Origin: Prevotellaceae bacterium
GTDB taxonomy: Bacteria > Bacteroidota > Bacteroidia > Bacteroidales > Bacteroidaceae
Assembly: GCA_021204885.1 (NCBI GenBank)
Contig: JAJPYP010000206.1
Span: forward strand, 1 to 7,945
Reading direction: 5' to 3'
DNA: 7,945 nt
Shown: in pieces, positions 6,610 to 7,945 of the stretch
How positions within the stretch are numbered: the stretch's first letter is position 1
Layout of the letters: each line of letters begins with the position of its first letter
Made by a program: the position numbers and the translations under genes
The notes under the pieces: generated by a model
The model's input: the letters and a program-made list of their open reading frames with translations, nothing else
Databases searched by the model: none
What the model was told of the DNA's origin: nothing

Positions 6610-6617
6610 TACATTTG
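6610..6617 (+). promoter_or_regulatory. Likely -7 element of the mtnN-luxS promoter
   Basis: TACATTTG fits TAnnTTTG. No good TTG is present 19-21 nt upstream, so the -33 element is weak or replaced by an activator. Initiation near 6623 would leave a short leader of about 12 nt before the mtnN ATG at 6635. An 8-bp direct repeat GTATTTAC (6567-6574 and 6590-6597) lies just upstream, between the two divergent promoters. Confidence 0.5.
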
Positions 6618-6634
6618 CCCCATATTCAAAAGAT

Positions 6635-7336
6635 ATGACTACAGGTATCATTTGTGCGCTCGACAGTGAGTACGAGCGCTTGACCGCCCTCTTGGAGACG
6701 CGGCAAGAGACCGTGGCGGAGCCTTTCCGCTATGTGTGGGGAACGATGGGTGGCAACCGCGTGGTGATGACGCGCTGCGGCATCGGCAAGGTGAACGCCG
6801 CCTTGGGGGCTTCGGAACTGATACGCCGCTTTGCCCCCGACTTGGTGTTGAGCACGGGCGTGGCGGGCGGTATAGACCCCTGCTTGCAGGTGACCGACGT
6901 GGTGGTGAGCGAGCGCGTTGTCTACCACGACGTGTGGTGTGGCGAAGGGAACGAGTACGGACAGGTACAGGGATTGCCTACCTTCTTCGAGGGATACCGT
7001 CCGCTCTTGGAACGTGCCGCACGGATGGACACATCGGCCATCGGTAACCGCATACACACGGGATTGATATGCACGGGCGACCGCTTCGTGACAAGCAAGG
7101 AAGAGCTGGCGGGGATAAAGGCACGCTTCCCCGAAGGGTTGGCGGTGGACATGGAATCGGGCGCCATCGCGCAGGTGTGCTATATATATAAGGTGTCGTT
7201 CTTGAGCCTGCGCATCATCAGCGACACGCCGGGTGTGGAGGCGCACTTCAACCAATACCTCGACTTTTGGGGCATCATGGCCGACCGCTCCTTCCAAGTG
7301 ACGCGGGGGCTTCTCACTACGCTGCTTGGGGAATGA
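6635..7336 (+). CDS. mtnN: 5'-methylthioadenosine/S-adenosylhomocysteine nucleosidase
   Basis: This cytosolic enzyme (Pfs/MTAN) hydrolyses the glycosidic bond of S-adenosylhomocysteine, methylthioadenosine and 5'-deoxyadenosine, releasing adenine. It clears inhibitory by-products of methylation and makes the LuxS substrate S-ribosylhomocysteine. The 233-residue product, close to the E. coli length, has the N-terminal strand GIICALDSE with Glu12, the STGVAGGID ribose/base loop (73-81), VDMESGAIAQVC at 171-182 with Glu174, and RIISDTPG at 193-200 with Asp197. Glu12, Glu174 and Asp197 fall at the same numbers as the E. coli catalytic residues. The short leader and absence of a Shine-Dalgarno sequence fit the phylum. 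luxS follows after 26 nt, so both steps are almost certainly co-expressed. Confidence 0.95.
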   Translation: MTTGIICALDSEYERLTALLETRQETVAEPFRYVWGTMGGNRVVMTRCGIGKVNAALGASELIRRFAPDLVLSTGVAGGIDPCLQVTDVVVSERVVYHDVWCGEGNEYGQVQGLPTFFEGYRPLLERAARMDTSAIGNRIHTGLICTGDRFVTSKEELAGIKARFPEGLAVDMESGAIAQVCYIYKVSFLSLRIISDTPGVEAHFNQYLDFWGIMADRSFQVTRGLLTTLLGE

Positions 7337-7362
7337 GGAATTAAAAGGAAACAACTTGATTT

Positions 7363-7851
7363 ATGGAAAAGATACCCAGTTTTACCATCGACCACAAACG
7401 CCTAAAGCGCGGCGTATATGTATCGCGCAAGGACAAGGTGGGCACAGAGACCGTCACCACGTTCGACATCCGCATGAAAGCGCCGGGCCGCGAGCCCGTC
7501 TTGGGGCAAGGAGCCTTGCACACCATCGAGCACTTGGCGGCCACCTACCTGCGCAACGAGCCGCATTGGAAAGAGCGCGTGCTCTATTGGGGGCCGATGG
7601 GTTGCCTCACGGGCAACTACCTGCTCTTGAAGGGCGACTTGCAGCCCGAGGACATCCTGCCTGTGCTGCGCGACACCTTCCGCTTCATTGCCCGGTATGA
7701 GGGTGAAGTGCCGGGTGCCTCGCCGCAAGATTGCGGCAACTACTTGCTGCACGACCTGCCCATGGCACGCCTTGAAGCGGCCAAGTACTTGCACGAAGTG
7801 TTGGAACGCATGCAAGAGGAAAACATGCGCTATCCGGGCACGACGGATTAA
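7363..7851 (+). CDS. luxS: S-ribosylhomocysteine lyase LuxS
   Basis: LuxS splits S-ribosylhomocysteine into homocysteine and 4,5-dihydroxypentane-2,3-dione, which cyclises into autoinducer 2. The 162-residue product is the usual size. It carries the metal site HTIEH at 53-57 (His53, His57) with Cys124 in QDCGNY, and the catalytic cysteine Cys81 in [10 protein letters not shown] (77-86). The substrate-binding FDIRMKAPG lies at 34-42. Every active-site residue is kept, so it should be active. It follows mtnN by 26 nt, a gap that carries the purine-rich AAAAGGAAAC. This pairing closes the activated methyl cycle through homocysteine; whether AI-2 is used as a signal here cannot be told. Its TAA overlaps the stop of the convergent downstream gene by 4 bp. 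Confidence 0.97.
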   Translation: MEKIPSFTIDHKRLKRGVYVSRKDKVGTETVTTFDIRMKAPGREPVLGQGALHTIEHLAATYLRNEPHWKERVLYWGPMGCLTGNYLLLKGDLQPEDILPVLRDTFRFIARYEGEVPGASPQDCGNYLLHDLPMARLEAAKYLHEVLERMQEENMRYPGTTD

Positions 7852-7945
7852 ATCGGCGTGTATATCACCGCCAATATCTTGGCGGCCTCGCCCGGATGGG
7901 CGGCATGCACGTGGTGCGGCACGATGGAGTCGTAATAGATGCTGT
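7848..7945 (-). CDS. C-terminal end of a probable cupin-domain protein (partial)
   Basis: The minus strand is open from the window edge to a TAA at 7850-7848, giving about 31 residues of C-terminus: [20 protein letters not shown], then [11 protein letters not shown]. The pattern of a Y-(D/N)-S turn, paired histidines and a final [10 protein letters not shown] strand resembles the last strands of a cupin barrel. In Bacteroidales such a tail is seen in XRE-type regulators that carry a cupin sensor domain after a helix-turn-helix; I infer that role but the N-terminal part is outside the window. Its stop overlaps that of luxS on the other strand, and no terminator separates the two. Confidence 0.55.
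   Translation of the reverse strand, partial: SIYYDSIVPHHVHAAHPGEAAKILAVIYTPI

Noticed and set aside
1..7945. tRNA, rRNA, insertion sequence or prophage genes
   Set aside because: No tRNA cloverleaf pattern, rRNA sequence, transposase motif or integrase motif was seen on either strand.

Overview
The window looks like a chromosomal segment from a member of the Bacteroidales (Bacteroidota). Three things point there: a GldE-family protein encoded directly after ssb and before an Sfp-type phosphopantetheinyl transferase, a YfhO-family membrane protein of the Bacteroidota type, and several promoters that fit the Bacteroidota consensus (TTG or TTTG, about 19-22 nt, TAnnTTTG) in front of genes without a Shine-Dalgarno sequence. 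The genus cannot be fixed from the sequence alone. Most genes here are GC-rich; the left 1.4 kb is visibly more AT-rich.

Layout. Positions 1-371 hold no gene I can recognise. Positions 372-552 are a degenerate array of about eight 22-23 bp repeat units that runs straight into a promoter. That promoter (549-579) reads rightwards into a possible 21-residue upstream ORF, then a HicB-type antitoxin (713-1105) and a HicA-type toxin (1102-1335) overlapping by 4 bp. An inverted repeat (534-551) covers the -33 region and is a candidate operator. Convergent to this module is a leftward operon driven from a textbook promoter at 3918-3949: ssb, gldE and an Sfp-type phosphopantetheinyl transferase, the last two apparently starting at TTG and GTG. 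Upstream on the same strand is a large YfhO-family membrane protein gene with its own promoter, which moves its start to 6520.

Divergent from yfhO is a rightward two-gene operon, mtnN (MTA/SAH nucleosidase) and luxS. The two enzymes act in sequence: MtnN converts S-adenosylhomocysteine to S-ribosylhomocysteine, and LuxS splits that to homocysteine and DPD, the precursor of autoinducer 2. All catalytic residues I looked for are present in both. The window ends inside a leftward gene, of which only the last 31 codons or so are visible; the tail resembles a cupin domain, and its stop codon overlaps the luxS stop.

Most of the window is ordinary housekeeping sequence. I found no convincing evidence of a wholly new system. 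The part most worth a second look is the left end: a hicBA module fed by a promoter that abuts the repeat array, with a candidate operator and a possible leader peptide.
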